From an uncultured Asticcacaulis sp. (GTDB lineage: Bacteria > Pseudomonadota > Alphaproteobacteria > Caulobacterales > Caulobacteraceae), in contig CAMLIY010000016.1 in the NCBI GenBank assembly GCA_946480125.1, positions 1 to 23,221 on the forward strand: a stretch of DNA of 23,221 bases. Reading direction: 5' to 3'. Within the stretch, counting starts at the first letter, position 1; each line of letters opens with the position of its first letter. This document shows positions 23,001-23,221 of this stretch, piece after piece. The notes beneath the pieces are model-generated. The model was not told the origin of the DNA, made no database searches, and saw nothing but the letters and a program-made list of their open reading frames with translations. Both the position numbers and the translations under genes were made by a program.

Positions 23001-23221
23001 CGGCTGGGTACGTTCGCCCGCCGTCGGGTGCTGGAAAGCGCCGCCAACTGGCCGGTTCCGGTGGCCATCAATGTGTCGCCGATCGAACTCGACAAGCCGG
23101 GTTTCGTCGCCGGCGTGCGCGCCCTGCTGGATGAGACCGGCTTCGATCCCAAGCGCCTGATCCTGGAAGTGACCGAAACCGCCTTCCTCGGTGATCCTGA
23201 TCGTGTGCGGCAACTGTTCAA
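20004..23221 (+). CDS. CHASE8-HAMP hybrid histidine kinase with REC, HPt and EAL domains, 3'-truncated
   Basis: At least 1072 residues, running off the window. Order: TM1 (about 32-54), periplasmic CHASE8-like sensor (about 55-180), TM2 (about 182-206), HAMP (about 207-260), HisKA with His301 in SHEIRTPMNG, HATPase with N418 and DTGIG (from 447), a degenerate receiver-like segment (about 520-635), a true receiver with DDG pocket, Asp700 and Lys752, HPt with His853 in AAHALKSMS, and an EAL domain starting near 945 with EYQPIY, EALMRWR (Glu970), INVSP (Asn1023) and EVTE (1055-1058). These match active phosphodiesterase residues so far seen; the later DDFGTG motif is beyond the edge. Probably links a periplasmic signal to c-di-GMP hydrolysis. 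Starts at 20022, 20046 or 20052 are also possible; none has a strong ribosome binding site. Confidence 0.9.
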   Translation, partial: MSVFRFMYRNGKQQMTMDQPNYRYKGSISKRLNWLVIGAVSFSVLPVAGLFVVRETTRQAEARWSVMKTAADVLASSAEDAVATDDRTRAYTALRAVTRTPGVTYARVEAHDGTPLAEMGAGARLRSDVTLDAESRNPDVMALVATRTIQVHAPVMNNGHQIGQVVVVHKSEDFARILTQALAGIFGLAALALGLALFVARGLQKAMIKPLTDLTGSIEAITRQGDFSRRVETKSQDEVGALVTGFNSMIDAISLRDKKLEAHLLGLEQEVEDRTADYVKARDEAQAANAAKSDFLATMSHEIRTPMNGVMVMAELLAAESLPARAKRHARTIAKSGRSLLAVINDILDFSKIEAGKLDVEICEVDILDCVDDTLALFQAKAREKGIELVAHAHPEAPRLVPADPVRLGQVVSNLVSNALKFTEKGHVLVSVEPDKKPGFWRLVVRDTGIGIARDKLGAIFSAFTQEDQTTTRRFGGTGLGLSISKRLVEAMGGAIAVTSEQGKGTQFHVRMPALDYSPLCAPPVIHDLVRPVVNVFIRGDAENDVLAERLKAANVRFGPDKPRLVLADAVNRDHLDAHVKPETLVLLAYPEDADAEQWVRGGRAAAVLSRPMRHRDIDTLIERLRDGGDFVLYDADADPEGIDAAFPQARVLVVDDGEVNREVAIEALARFGINAEVASDGAEAIEKMRAQAFDLVLMDGSMPVMDGFEATRQWRMQEVETHLPIIALTAHVVGHAAQAWKDAGMDDVLHKPFTLRDMAAILKTYLPETLRTSALPRVIEAEAAPAPVLPQADADLFDPAVIASLVDGLNNGRGDFVRRVVGLYRSHAPEAAAAMHTAHAEGDEDRLARAAHALKSMSLNIGARTVAGVAGGIERAVRVEHRAVASDEIAMAATWVDRTIAGLAQMIDGEPAPAAAKSKKIKSAPAAIPKDDPESALIREIEADIEAGAFEMEYQPIYDRTGAEVVSAEALMRWRRGDRAPIGPAVFIPVAERSGLITRLGTFARRRVLESAANWPVPVAINVSPIELDKPGFVAGVRALLDETGFDPKRLILEVTETAFLGDPDRVRQLF

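Overview
The window reads as an ordinary chromosomal stretch of an alphaproteobacterium with fairly high GC. Caulobacterales, and perhaps an Asticcacaulis-like genome, is my best guess. That placement is inferred from the gene families (CHASE3 hybrid kinase with CheR and CheB, a TadG-like surface protein, a RegA/ActR-sized Fis-type response regulator) and is not proven by any marker in the window. There are no RNA genes, insertion sequences, CRISPR arrays or phage genes that I can see. Coding density is very high: no gap between genes reaches 300 bases, and most neighbours overlap by 4 to 16 bases.

Layout. (1) 1-1448: the 3' part of moaA and a convergent mobA, both for molybdenum cofactor synthesis. 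(2) 1654-8641: a five-gene forward signalling operon. It encodes a CHASE3-GAF hybrid histidine kinase with three receivers, a CheR methyltransferase, a receiver-less CheB methylesterase, a cytoplasmic REC-kinase-REC protein and a single-domain receiver. No chemoreceptor, CheA or CheW is present. (3) 8628-10428, reverse: a Fis-type response regulator and its NtrY-like membrane kinase. They are divergent from (4) 10546-17482, forward: a MacAB-like ABC exporter made of a membrane fusion protein, an ATPase and two tandem, clearly paralogous FtsX/MacB-type permeases. (5) 17488-19892, reverse: a tightly packed trio of a TadG-like cell-surface protein, a receiver protein with a kinase-dimerisation-like tail that lacks its histidine, and a MOSC-domain protein. 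(6) 20004 to the window end, forward: a very large hybrid kinase joining CHASE8 sensor, HAMP, kinase, pseudo-receiver, receiver, HPt and the start of an EAL (c-di-GMP phosphodiesterase) domain. It runs off the window.

How they fit together. The window is a signal-transduction island: four histidine kinases, nine apparently intact receiver domains, one degenerate receiver and one HPt. The RR/kinase pair most likely controls the divergent exporter, as in similar clusters in other bacteria. The CHASE3 operon probably forms one multi-step relay in which CheR and CheB act on something other than a local chemoreceptor. The last kinase could turn a periplasmic signal into c-di-GMP hydrolysis within a single polypeptide. 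The most unusual items are the kinase-HPt-EAL fusion, the receiver with a histidine-less DHp-like tail next to a TadG-like gene, and the receptor-free CheR/CheB cassette.
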